Shown in pieces: positions 16,989 to 25,562 of a stretch of DNA of 64,000 nt (position 1 is the stretch's first letter; each line of letters begins with the position of its first letter). The notes beneath the pieces are model-generated. The model had not been told where the DNA came from and made no database searches. It saw only the letters and a list, made by a program, of their open reading frames with translations. A program made the position numbers and the translations under genes. The stretch comes from G965197555 sp965197555 (lineage in GTDB: Bacteria; Chloroflexota; Dehalococcoidia; Lucifugimonadales; UBA3495): NCBI GenBank assembly GCA_965197555.1, contig OZ240213.1, positions 4,049,528-4,113,527 of the forward strand, in the 5' to 3' direction.

Positions 16989-18248
16989 ATGTGGCACGTA
17001 ATTGCTGAGGAAGACCTGACCTGTACCGAGTGCAGACACGACATCAGAGCGGGCTCGGAGTGTCTGTCACAGATACCTGTGGGCATGCCAGACAAATTCC
17101 ACCGGCTGGGATATGAAAACTTCTGTATCGAGTGTGCCGAGTGTGGGCGGAAGGCAGGACAGCCACCTTGCTACGTGCGACGCCTAGACCACTGGTATAC
17201 CTACACGACAAAAACCAAGGAAGCTGTCGGTTGTGGTTACTGTGGTGAACCTATTCCAAAAGGCACGTGGACCGTGGCGCAGAAGCTATATGCGTGGTCT
17301 GACCCAGAGTTGGAGTCAAAGAACACCCAACTCGACTCTGGTAGTGCTGACACAGGTGCCAGGGCTGCTGGAGCCGCGAGCGCCGGGGCTGCCAAGCGGG
17401 CGCACTCGGGCTCGTGGCATAATCTCAGCTCTAAAACACGGCGGCTATTCCAAACCCGAGGGTTGGGTCGTGGACTCGGTTCTCGTTCCGCGGTAACGGC
17501 GCAGCAATTCTACGAAACCAGCATACCGGGGGCTATCCGCCGTCAGGGAGAAAGCACTGTTCTGCATTTCATAGGTGCGAAGCAAGCCAGCCACAAGCGG
17601 TCCGTATCCAAGATGCCTAGTTTGGCCAAGAGTCCGAGCAACGTTGTCTGGGAAGATGCCAAAAAGAACATCTCCAGAGGCAGTCGGAACATGACCACTG
17701 CCGAACTCGCTGCTATCAACAAGTCGGCTAATCGTGCTTCAGTCCTAGCAACAGCTAAAGGTGCGGCCAAAGGTGGGCTCATTGCGGCTGCCATAGAAGC
17801 ACCCGTAGCTGGGTTGGAAAACTTCTTTCACTGGAAGCATGGGCGCAAATCTAGCGAGAGGGCGGCAATTGATGCGGCACAGAGCGCAGCGGGTGCAGGC
17901 GCTGTTGGTGTTGGTGTCACTGTTGCGGCAGCGGGAGTTGCGAAGGGTGCAGCCCTAGTGGGGGTGTCCCCAACCCTAGGACCTGCCGGAATCCCGCTCG
18001 CTGTCGCAGGCCTGGGACTGATGGTTGGCACCACCGCCTATCACGTGGTCAAAGCCGCCAAACGCGATCTGCCTCTTGACGAATACCACCTTTTCTTCTG
18101 TAAAGATACCGACTGCAAAACCAGATTTGCACAGGTTAGAACCGATGCTGCTCTGGCCAGACATCAGCGGCATTCTCATTGGCTCATTGCCCTCACATTG
18201 GCAGGCTTAACAGTTGCTGTGATTGCCACTGGCGTACAGCTTATGTGA
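16989..18248 (+). CDS. Unrecognised zinc-ribbon protein with glycine-rich hydrophobic core and C-terminal membrane segment
   Basis: 419 residues; ATG has GAGAGG seven bases upstream. Three parts. (1) Residues 10-90 hold nine Cys in CxxC-type pairs (C12/C15, C46/C49/C52, C82/C85), probably two zinc ribbons. (2) A basic Ser/Lys-rich region is followed by a long Gly/Ala/Val-rich stretch (about 265-360: GGLIAAAIEAPVAGLENF, AGAGAVGVGVTVAAAGVAKG, GIPLAVAGLGLMVGTTAYHV), the kind of amphipathic glycine-zipper sequence that inserts into membranes. (3) A C-x4-C...H-x3-H finger (FFCKDTDCKTRF to HQRHSHW) sits immediately before a final hydrophobic helix (LIALTLAGLTVAVIATG). No family recognised. Placement between mobile elements suggests accessory cargo; a membrane-acting effector is a guess. 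Confidence 0.6.
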   Translation: MWHVIAEEDLTCTECRHDIRAGSECLSQIPVGMPDKFHRLGYENFCIECAECGRKAGQPPCYVRRLDHWYTYTTKTKEAVGCGYCGEPIPKGTWTVAQKLYAWSDPELESKNTQLDSGSADTGARAAGAASAGAAKRAHSGSWHNLSSKTRRLFQTRGLGRGLGSRSAVTAQQFYETSIPGAIRRQGESTVLHFIGAKQASHKRSVSKMPSLAKSPSNVVWEDAKKNISRGSRNMTTAELAAINKSANRASVLATAKGAAKGGLIAAAIEAPVAGLENFFHWKHGRKSSERAAIDAAQSAAGAGAVGVGVTVAAAGVAKGAALVGVSPTLGPAGIPLAVAGLGLMVGTTAYHVVKAAKRDLPLDEYHLFFCKDTDCKTRFAQVRTDAALARHQRHSHWLIALTLAGLTVAVIATGVQLM

Positions 18249-18369
18249 TCCAATCTTTGGCAACCGCCGGCTTTGCACCCTTAATATCGGTTGAATCAAA
18301 AGTCCATCGGCTGAACCAAAAGTCATCTCATGGAGCGAGTAGGAGAACCAATGCGACAGAACCCTCCCG

Positions 18370-18439
18370 ACACCAGCTAACCAGGTTCCTTCACAAATTT
18401 ACCCCATCACACTGCGCATTTCACCTTGGCTTTAGTTTA
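18370..18439 (-). mobile_element. Solo left end of an IS630 element
   Basis: The reverse strand reads TAAACTAAAGCCAAGGTG, then AAATGCGCA, GGTAAATTTGTGAAGGAAC and GGTTAGCTGG, matching about 70 bases of the left end of the IS630 element at 3,682. The rest of the element is absent. Confidence 0.7.
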
Positions 18440-18707
18440 GGTTAAATCCCTGGGGCATGGCGGTCAATCACTATGCCGAAACGGTGCTGCCCGGCAACTT
18501 GGTCAGGAACGGGAGACCGGCTGGAAAAATCGCGCTACAGATTTCCGGTGCGAACGGACAAGGCTATACAGCAGGCCTCCGTCACATGCTCAAATCCCCC
18601 GGAATGCCCGTACAGTGTCTTGTGAAACACTGGGCTAATGGCCGGTACTCAGGCCATGCCTGGCTTGTGGGCGCGCTGGGCGGCCATGGTGGGTAGCAAT
18701 ATCGATC
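18440..18707. other. Unassigned stretch
   Basis: One forward frame is open (NHYAETVLPGNLVRNG, ISGANGQGYTAGLRHML) but matches nothing I know and has no ribosome site. It may be a scrap of a lost gene. Confidence 0.3.
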
Positions 18708-19482
18708 TAGTACCGCAGCCGCACTGCTGAGGTTACTGGTAATTGACGACGTTGGTAATGACATTGCCGGGCCCGGTGCCGTCGTCTCCACCGGGACCAT
18801 GACAGCACCGAGTCGTCCCTGGGGTGGGGCTTCCAGACAAGCCGGTAGAGTAACCTCCGTACCTCGGGAACCGTCAGAAGTATCAGCCTTTCGTCCAAGC
18901 TGGAGTTGCCCCCTTTTCTCCCAGGCATACCTGCGCCGACGCCTGGTGCCTGACCACAGCCAGGTAGGCGTGCGCCAGCATCGCCAAGGTGATGTGCCGG
19001 TACCAGCCATCCAACCTCCTGACCTCGTATTGGTCCAAGCCCACCTGTCCCTTGGTCTCCTCAAATGCACACCAACCGACTTGTTTCCCTTCTTGAGGAA
19101 TCCGGTATCGTCCACCACCAGCACCCCGCCGGCCTCGCCCAGATGCTCCACAACGTAGTCCCTGAGATCATCTCGAACCAGGTCGGCGTCCCAGATGTAG
19201 GTGGAAAGCAGGCGCTGCACCCCGTCGGGAGTGGCATCGCCCGCCTGCTCCGCCAACTGCCAGCCGTTCTTGCGCTCTACCCGGCTGAGCAACCCCTTCA
19301 GATACTCCAAGGCCCGCCGACGCGGCTCACGACGCCGGAACCTTCCCGCGATGCACCCATGCACCCGCTCGATGCCTTCGGCCCATAGGGCCACTTCATC
19401 TCTCCCAACAACCACCGTCTCACCTCACCACTGATTGACTGCCCCAATTCTACCGTTTCTTAATCTGCGACTGTAGTACTAA
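18708..19482 (-). mobile_element. IS701 element with a large internal deletion
   Basis: Bounded by TAGTACCGCAGCCGCA (left) and the complement of TAGTACTACAGTCGCA (right). The transposase head (start near 19,415: ERVHGCIAGRFRRREP, YLKGLLSRVERKNGWQLAEQ, VVDDTGFLKKGNKSVGVH) is intact to just after the first Asp. Then about 650 bp are missing relative to the copy at 2.6-3.7 kb. The C-terminal part (GQVGLDQYEVRR, LTVPEVRRLLYRLVW) resumes out of frame. A non-autonomous derivative that keeps both ends. Confidence 0.82.
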
Positions 19483-21071
19483 GGAGTTTTGGGGCCCCTT
19501 CCTGCTTCAAACCACCCCGCAGCGCGCTCGGCGATCATGATTGCAGTGGCATTGGTATTGGCACGAACCACATTTGGAGCTACGGACAGATCCACAATTC
19601 GTAAGCCTTGGATCCCCCGCACCCGGCAGTACTGGTCCACCACCGCCATCGGATCGCTCTCGGGGCCCATGCTGCAGGAGCCGCAGGTGTGGAACGTAGT
19701 GCTAATGTTCTCGTGCAGCCAGGCGTCCAATGTTTCGTCGGACTCGAGGTCGGCCTCGGTTGGGGCGACGAGACCACTTATAAGCGGACGGAATTCTTGG
19801 TGTTCCAGCAGGCTGGCGCAGAGGCGGATGGCTTCGCGCATACGGCGGACGTCGAACTCATCCTCAAGGTAGCGGTAGTCGATACGCGGCCCGTCAACGG
19901 GGTTGGTGGAAGCTAAGGTCAGTACGCCGGCGCTCTCGGCCAACCCCAGGATGACAGTGAAGTGCAGTGTGCGCCCATCGCGGCTGCGGCTTGACCCTGC
20001 GATGGGGTCGCCGCCGCCTTCGCTGTCGTAAGAAGTCAGCGTGATCTGCATATCATTGCGCAGGTCAGAGCCTTCAGCGGTATAGCGCAATCCCGTCTGT
20101 ATGCGGGGCACGTCCTTGGACAAGGCCACGCCCTCGACAGGTTCCAGGTCCACTAGTGCCATCGGGTGGTCGCGAAGGTTCTTGCCCACACCGGGCGAGT
20201 CCAGCACCACAGGAATCCCCATCTCCTCCAGGTGATCAGCGGGGCCTATTCCCGACAACAACAGCAGTTGCGGCGACGCAAGGGCCCCAGCGCACAGGAC
20301 GATCTCCTCTCCCTCCACGGTGAATACCTCGCCGCCGCTCTCCACCTCGATACCCACGGCACGTGGTGAGCCTGCCGAACCGGACTTGAATACCACACGC
20401 CGCACCGCCATACCGCCGCGCACGGTCAGGTTGAGGCGGTGGCGCACCGGGTTGAGGTAAGACACCGCCGCGCTCATGCGGATGTTGTGGGGATTGTTCA
20501 TCGGCACTGCGCCTGTGCCGGTGGTTTCCGGATTGTTCATGTCTGGGTCGTAGGGAAATCCAGCGCCCAGGGCAGACCGGTGGAAGGCCTCGTAGATGGG
20601 CAGCCATTCGTTGCGCGGCACCCGGCGCACCGGGATCGGCCCATCGGAGCCGTGGAAGTCGTCGCGCACGTCCATGTCGGTTTCTTGCTTGCGGAAGAAG
20701 GGTAGGACGTTGACGTAGCTCCACTCGGTGTTGCCCTGCTCGGCCCACGAGTCGTAGTCCTCTGGCAGCCCGCGCAGGAACACCTGCCCGTTGACCGAGC
20801 CGGAACCGCCAATGACCTTGCCCCGCGCGATGTCCATAGGCCGTGACTGACGGGCGCTACCAGTCGCCTGGTACGACCAGTTGAAGGTTGAGTCTATCTC
20901 CGACGCACCGTTATTGTTGCCGTACTTAATTTCGTCAGGTAGCTGATCGAAGTTTGGGTAGTCGGGCCCAGCTTCAAGCAAGATTACCGAGCGGTTGAAA
21001 TCTTCCGATAGCCGGGCAGCCAGCGTGCATCCTGCAGACCCTCCTCCAACGATGATCACATCGTACTTCAT
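19479..21071 (-). CDS. GMC-family FAD-dependent oxidoreductase (choline dehydrogenase-like)
   Basis: 530-residue flavoprotein that oxidises an alcohol, substrate unknown. The N-terminal FAD site is VIIVGGGSAGCTLAARL (residues 4-20). GMC signature 1 is RGKVIGGSGSVNGQVFLRG and signature 2 is near GALASPQLLLLSGIGP. The catalytic pair is in FHTCGSCSMG (His about 461) and ANTNATAIMIAERAA (Asn about 506). The start has GGAG eight bases upstream. The TAG stop is contributed by the inverted repeat of the adjoining IS701 derivative. Since the conserved C-terminus is complete, only a few terminal residues can have been replaced. Probably functional. Confidence 0.92.
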   Translation of the reverse strand: MKYDVIIVGGGSAGCTLAARLSEDFNRSVILLEAGPDYPNFDQLPDEIKYGNNNGASEIDSTFNWSYQATGSARQSRPMDIARGKVIGGSGSVNGQVFLRGLPEDYDSWAEQGNTEWSYVNVLPFFRKQETDMDVRDDFHGSDGPIPVRRVPRNEWLPIYEAFHRSALGAGFPYDPDMNNPETTGTGAVPMNNPHNIRMSAAVSYLNPVRHRLNLTVRGGMAVRRVVFKSGSAGSPRAVGIEVESGGEVFTVEGEEIVLCAGALASPQLLLLSGIGPADHLEEMGIPVVLDSPGVGKNLRDHPMALVDLEPVEGVALSKDVPRIQTGLRYTAEGSDLRNDMQITLTSYDSEGGGDPIAGSSRSRDGRTLHFTVILGLAESAGVLTLASTNPVDGPRIDYRYLEDEFDVRRMREAIRLCASLLEHQEFRPLISGLVAPTEADLESDETLDAWLHENISTTFHTCGSCSMGPESDPMAVVDQYCRVRGIQGLRIVDLSVAPNVVRANTNATAIMIAERAAGWFEAGRGPKTP

Positions 21072-21473
21072 GGCTTGCTCCAGGAGCTAACGAATTCTCA
21101 GAACTCTTGACTTCATCTTATGAGGAAAGGCGGTGCATTAGCAAATCCTGAGGACCGATTTTTCGCAATAATGAAACCGGCAGGTCAATATGTTGACTGA
21201 TAAGGATAGGGTTCTGTATCAGGTGGTCGAACCCCTCGGTGCCGCTCCCTAGGTTCCCGCTTTCGCAGGAACTGCGGATGGCCTTGCCTAGGCCACATGA
21301 GGGAATGAAAATAACCTATTTTCCTGGTAATGACGGAGGGTTGGAAAGCAAGCCACCCAAGATGGAACGCTACCACATTAGATCGCGGGTGTTGCCCAGC
21401 CTGCGCCCGCCCTCTATTATGCGTGGCGCTTAACAACCTCACCAAGAAACACGGAATTCACAGGGCCACTACC
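21072..21473. other. Intergenic, nothing recognised
   Basis: Upstream region of the GMC gene. I see no coding motif on either strand and no convincing promoter hexamers. Confidence 0.4.
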
Positions 21474-21545
21474 AATTCAAATACGGTACCGTGTACAGTC
21501 CCCTTAGGCCCACCAGACTGTGGACCTTCCTCCGTTTTAAGCTGT
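21474..21545 (-). pseudogene. Serine recombinase 3' tail
   Basis: Reads SGGPKGTVHGTVFELVVAL followed by TGA. This matches the C-terminus of the recombinase at 11.7 kb both as protein and closely as DNA. Nothing upstream resembles the rest of the gene. Confidence 0.6.
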
Positions 21546-21720
21546 CTTCGATGTTCCGGACTATGATGTTGGCCATGTTTCATGGCTCCGAATACAGTGT
21601 AACTCAGTAGTACATCGATTACATCGCTATCACGACATCGCTCCGTCAACCCCTACGCACCTGTCCATTTTGGCAAACTACGTGGCTCTGTCAACGGTCG
21701 TGGCGTATGGCACTTCGTCG

Positions 21721-21900
21721 CTAGAGACCCGTACTCATTCCCTGCCAGCGCCCCTCAACCCGATTTCTTGTTGGAACCGGCCGTCGCGCAAGAGGCAGGA
21801 CTTCCGACAGCCGCGCCTTGGCCTCGGCAACCGTCCAAACGCGGTGAGGTCTGGAGTTCTTCAACGGCGATGTGTCCTCCCACACCACGTGCCAGGCCAT
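21721..21900 (-). pseudogene. Phd/YefM-type antitoxin head
   Basis: HRVWTVAEAKARLSEVLPLA is the conserved N-terminal strand-helix of Phd/YefM antitoxins. After ARR the frame departs from the family and ends at TAG 21,721. No partner toxin is next to it. Likely a broken toxin-antitoxin relic. Confidence 0.5.
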
Positions 21901-22096
21901 TTATAGACTAGATTGGTGGCTGCCAATGGGTTCCAGTACGTGTGCGGCCACCATCAAAAGGGACCATCTTCTATAGGCAATACCCCTGCCCTTTTTGTAT
22001 CTCATCTCACAGCAAAAGTTGTACAATTACGAGCTCCAGTCGCATTGTGCAGCAATCATTCCTCGGCTATCTGCTCTTTGCGGGCCCTAATATCGT

Positions 22097-22171
22097 GGGG
22101 GTGTAGCTCAGCGGGAGAGCACCTGCTTTGCAAGCAGGGGGCCAGGGGTTCGATTCCCCTCACCTCCACCA
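22097..22171 (+). tRNA. tRNA-Ala (UGC)
   Basis: Complete cloverleaf: acceptor GGGGGTG / CACCTCC (one G-T pair), D arm TAGCTCAGCGGGAGAGCA, anticodon stem CCTGC / GCAGG with loop TTTGCAA (anticodon TGC), T arm AGGGGTTCGATTCCCCT. CCA is encoded at 22,169-22,171. Only tRNA found in the window. Confidence 0.97.
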
Positions 22172-22225
22172 CCCTGACTGAAGACAACACCGGGGCCGCC
22201 CTGAGATGCGGGAAGAGGGTGGGAG

Positions 22226-22790
22226 ATGATTCCTGACTACATACGAGAACAAGTACTGAACGCAAAGCCGACCGATGGCTGCTGTGTCCCTCGGGGTTCG
22301 GTTCCCGCCGTAGCGGAAGGCCACTTCACCTTCGCTCGCGCCGCCACCGTCGGCATCAATCCGCACGAATCGTGGAACCGTAAAGACTATTTGCCCAAAG
22401 AATGCTTGACCCTGGACAGAGACGACTTAGACGAACAATTCCTCAACCAGGTGTGGGAGGAGAAAACGCGATACTTCGAGCGCAATACTCATCGGTACTT
22501 CACCATGTTGAAGCCGATCCTCAACGCGTGCGGAGTCACTTACGGCGGCAAATATGGCGCTGATCGACCAGACTTGGCCTGTTCTCTGGACCTGGTCCAA
22601 TGGCCCACGGATCCTTTGTGGACCGAGCTGCCAAGGAAATGCTCGGGCCGATGCTCAAAGCAAGCTGCTCAGTGACGGCGCGACGTTCTTTGAGAAAATT
22701 CTGCAAGAAGACTATCGCGATAGGCTTCCAGCGTTCAAGCGGGCATTCGGTTCCCGTTTGACAACGCAGGTCGGCTGAAAACAGGTTGAT
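22226..22790 (+). pseudogene. Uracil-DNA-glycosylase-like protein, frameshifted
   Basis: Frame 1 (from ATG 22,226) contains ATVGINPHESWN near residue 40 and SLDLVQWPTDPLW near residue 125, resembling the two active-site-like motifs of small UDG-superfamily proteins. From about 22,630 the natural continuation moves through two other frames (EMLGPMLK, then LLSDGATFFEKILQEDYRDR to SRLTTQVG, stop at 22,778). At least two indels are needed, so the gene is broken. The family call is tentative. Confidence 0.4.
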
Positions 22791-22858
22791 TGGGGCCTGT
22801 CGATCCTCTCTCTGTCGGATCCGGGCTGAAGGATTCACTTGGGGAACTTCAAGCTTAG

Positions 22859-23200
22859 CTAAAGGACCTGATCCCCTGTTTCTCCGGTGCGGATCCTAAT
22901 CGCGCCAGATACCGGCGTTATGAATATCTTCCCGTCGTCGGTGTTGCCAGTTCGAGCGTTGGCGACGATAGCATCAATGGTCTTCTGAGTATCTGCATCG
23001 CTGACCACTACCTCGACTTTCAACTGGTGAAGCATGCTCGCCATGTAGCTCTGGGTTCCTCTGCCGCCGGTTCGAACGTCCCTCTGGACCCCTCGACCGG
23101 TTACCTGGATCACGCTCAAGCCCAGGATGCCCTCGTTAGCCAGGGCATCCTTTACGTTGTCCAGCCTTTCGGGTCGGATGAATGCTTCGATCTTGTTCAT
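22859..23200 (-). CDS. PII-family nitrogen regulatory protein (GlnB/GlnK type)
   Basis: 113-residue trimeric signal protein that senses 2-oxoglutarate and ATP/ADP and controls ammonium transport and nitrogen enzymes. The start MNKIEAFIRPERLDNVKDAL has GAGGAAG upstream; the longer frame lacks one. Family features are GLSVIQVTGRG before the T-loop, VEVVVSDADTQKTIDAIVAN and DGKIFITPVSGAIRIRTGETG (C-loop). The T-loop is unusual (VQRDVRTGGRGTQSYMASML instead of the common QKGHTELYRGAEY type), though a Tyr sits near the uridylylation position. An ammonium transporter lies 2.4 kb away on the other strand, a plausible target. Confidence 0.93.
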   Translation of the reverse strand: MNKIEAFIRPERLDNVKDALANEGILGLSVIQVTGRGVQRDVRTGGRGTQSYMASMLHQLKVEVVVSDADTQKTIDAIVANARTGNTDDGKIFITPVSGAIRIRTGETGDQVL

Positions 23201-23283
23201 ACTTTCTTCCTCGAGAGCATTCACCTACTGTAACACTGTCCAATGCTTGGTGCCAAACGCGCCCGGTAACCCTGATTCCCCAC

Positions 23284-23510
23284 CTAGAGAAAACGGCACA
23301 GGAGCTTGCTGTCACGGACCGACCGCAGCCAGCGTCCCTTGATGCCCGGCGGGAAGACTACTAGCCCAGCGACGACCGGCCCAGCGAGCGGGCCGCGTCC
23401 CACCTCGTCGATACCGGCCACGTAGGAGTAGCCGAGGGCTGATCAGCGCCGATTCCTCACTGTCGTCGGCAACAGGCCTGCGGACCATGCGGCGGCGCCT
23501 GGGCATGCCT
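23284..23510 (-). pseudogene. rnhB: Fragment of ribonuclease HII
   Basis: Contains YSYVAGIDEVGRGPLAGPVV and later SVRDSKLL, the N-terminal active-site segments of RNase HII (first Asp and Glu in GIDEVGRG, DSK motif). It ends at TAG 23,284 right after DSKLL, so about two thirds of the enzyme is missing. Upstream the frame is broken by TGA, with the likely N-terminus in another frame. Confidence 0.72.
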
Positions 23511-23513
23511 CTC

Positions 23514-24023
23514 CTATTGGTCGAGTCCTCGCTGGATCCCCCGGAGATATGCGGCCTGTCCAACGTGCTGGCTCTCCTCCACGATGACGTGGCTGAGCAT
23601 GCTGCCTATGGAGACTTCGGGCCTCCTCGGATCAGGTACTCGGTCAAGGTCGTCCGAGGATAGCCCGTCCAGGAACTCGATGGTGCCGGCGCGGACCGCC
23701 GCGGCGTACTCGTTGAGCAGGTCGAGATCGAATTGGGGCAGCTCCTCGACCTGCCTGACTGTGTAGCCCCAGCCGTTGCCTTGCTCCGGGAGTCCCAGTC
23801 TGGCGGCCCAGCCGCCGTTCTCCCACACGGTTTTTACACCCCTGCCAAATCCCTGCACCCAGTTGTCCTCGACCCTGGCCATGTGCCATAGGACGAAGTC
23901 GACGTGGTGCGAGTCCGGCGTGGGCTGGAAGCGGCGCTCTGCGGGAGTCAGGCCGTCCACGGCGCTGTGCAGATCGTCCGTGTACTCGTCGAGGGCCATG
24001 CGGATGATGTTTTTGAAGTCCAA
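23514..24023 (-). CDS. DinB-superfamily protein
   Basis: 169-residue four-helix-bundle protein. Metal-binding His positions are visible in HHVDFVLWHMARVEDNW and LSHVIVEESQHVGQAAYLRG. Family members are thiol-dependent transferases or have unknown reactions. Start TTG at 24,023 with GCGAGG six bases upstream gives MDFKNIIRMALDEYTDDLHS. Intact, unlike both of its neighbours. Confidence 0.8.
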   Translation of the reverse strand: MDFKNIIRMALDEYTDDLHSAVDGLTPAERRFQPTPDSHHVDFVLWHMARVEDNWVQGFGRGVKTVWENGGWAARLGLPEQGNGWGYTVRQVEELPQFDLDLLNEYAAAVRAGTIEFLDGLSSDDLDRVPDPRRPEVSIGSMLSHVIVEESQHVGQAAYLRGIQRGLDQ

Positions 24024-24052
24024 TGCTTGCCTCGCTTTCCGTAAATCGTCGT

Positions 24053-24965
24053 TCAGGCCAGGACGTCCAGCCTAGCGGAGGCCTTGAACTGGATGATTTC
24101 CCCGCCGATGAACTCGTCGCCGTCGTAGAAAACCTCGGCCTAGCCCGGGGTCACCGCGCGCTGGGGTCGTGAAAGTCTATTCCGGAGCCATTCGCCGTCC
24201 GGCGATACCGTGGCCGGCGCCTCCGACGCCTTATAGCGGATCTCCGCCGGGACTTCGATCGGCTCCCGGGGCGGCGACCCTGACGTGAAGCTCATGCTGG
24301 AGGCCCAGAGCCGCGTCCGGAGCAACTCCTCCTCGGCGCCGACGGTGACCGTGTTGGACTCTGCGTCGATGTCGATCACGTACGTTGGGCTGCCGCGGTT
24401 GCCGTTCAGGCCCAGGCCCCTGCGCTGGCCGATGGTGAAGTACTGTATGCCCGGGTGGGTGCCGAGGACGTTGCCGGAGGCGTCCACTATGCCCCCCCGG
24501 AGCCGCGCGCGTTCTGTCACCGACGAATCTCCGGTAGTCGCCGTCCAAGATGAAGCATATCTCCTGGCTGTCGGGCTTGCCGGCCACGGACAGCCCGGCC
24601 TCGGCGGTGATCCAGCGGACAGTCTCCTTGCGGTACTCTCCGATTGGCAGGCGGAGGCGTCCCAACTCGGTCTGCGTGAGCGTGAAGAGCACGTAGGACT
24701 GGTCCTTCCAGGCGTCGGTCCCCTTGAGCAGCCGGTGCCGGGCGCCCAAGCTCCGGCTGCGGCGCGCATCCTCGGCGTCTTCCACCGAGCAGCACCTCTT
24801 GCTCTGAGGCGGCGAGGCGGGGCGTCGTCCCGCTCGACGGTTCAGAGGCGCATCGTGACGCCGATGACCTCGCCGCCCTCCTGCTGAAGCAGGAGGGCGG
24901 CGACGGAGGAATCAACGCCTCCGTTCATGGCCACGATGGCCCGTCCTTTGCTCAAGGAATGAGCG
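24053..24965 (-). pseudogene. mnmA: mnmA (tRNA 2-thiouridylase) remnant with deletion, frameshifts and a nonsense codon
   Basis: MnmA thiolates U34 of tRNA. The P-loop start VAMNGGVDSSVAALLLQQEG to EVIGVTMRL is at 24,965-24,842. About 80 residues that should follow, including the first catalytic Cys, are missing. The sequence resumes with KDQSYVLFTLTQTELGR, SQEICFILDGDYRRF, then in another frame GTHPGIQYFTIGQRRGLGLN. The end reads QRAVTPG, TAG, AEVFYDGDEFIGGEII, where family members have Gln. Not functional here; an essential-type gene like this probably has an intact copy elsewhere. Confidence 0.85.
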
Positions 24966-25440
24966 TAGCATAAAGCCGGAGAGCCCTTCAAGCAGCGCGA
25001 AGAGCGCTTGACACCCCAGTACACATGTGCTGCCGTCTCCCCATGCCGCACATCCACACCCCTTGCGCCATCCCACGCCGCAGGCACACTTACCGGCGCC
25101 GTGGCGCCGCCCCATCGCAGCACCGTTGCGGAGCTGCCGCCAACCTTCCTTCTCCTGTTGACGAACAGCGACAGCAGCCGGCTCTCGAACTGCTCCTCGG
25201 TGTCGCGCACTTGCGACCGCCTCCTAGATCGTTCCCGAACTGAGCACCAACCTCAGGAGGCTAGGGTATCCGTTCCGGTAGCCGGTGTCATTGTCCGAGT
25301 CGGACCTGCGCGCCGACTTCGCCCCTCCCGGCAACTCCCGCATAAGCCGCTGTACTTGGCCTCGAACCCGTCTTGTTCAGAGAGAGGCTACACTGCCTCA
25401 TTGTTTACACACCTCCTGAGCGTACCTCATTAGGAAAAGG
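24966..25440. other. Gene-poor stretch upstream of amtB
   Basis: No supportable gene. A Gly/Arg-rich reverse frame continues upstream from the mnmA head but has no known motif. Confidence 0.4.
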
Positions 25441-25469
25441 TTGACCTTCAGTCTGTAAGTAAGTATTCT
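25441..25469 (+). promoter_or_regulatory. Candidate sigma-70 promoter of amtB
   Basis: TTGACC (25,441-25,446), a 17-base spacer, then TATTCT (25,464-25,469), about 95 bases before the amtB ATG. Good -35, moderate -10. Confidence 0.45.
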
Positions 25470-25562
25470 TCCTGGAGCACCTGAAGGCGCACTATCGGTA
25501 ATCGACAGGTGCGTATTCTTGAAACCCAGATGCGTTCATAGATGAGGCGAACGGAGGGTCCT

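Noticed and set aside
22097..22171. tRNA-Ala as attachment site of an integrated element
   Set aside because: I found no repeat of the tRNA 3' end elsewhere in the window and no intact integrase next to it. It cannot be excluded with sequence outside the window.
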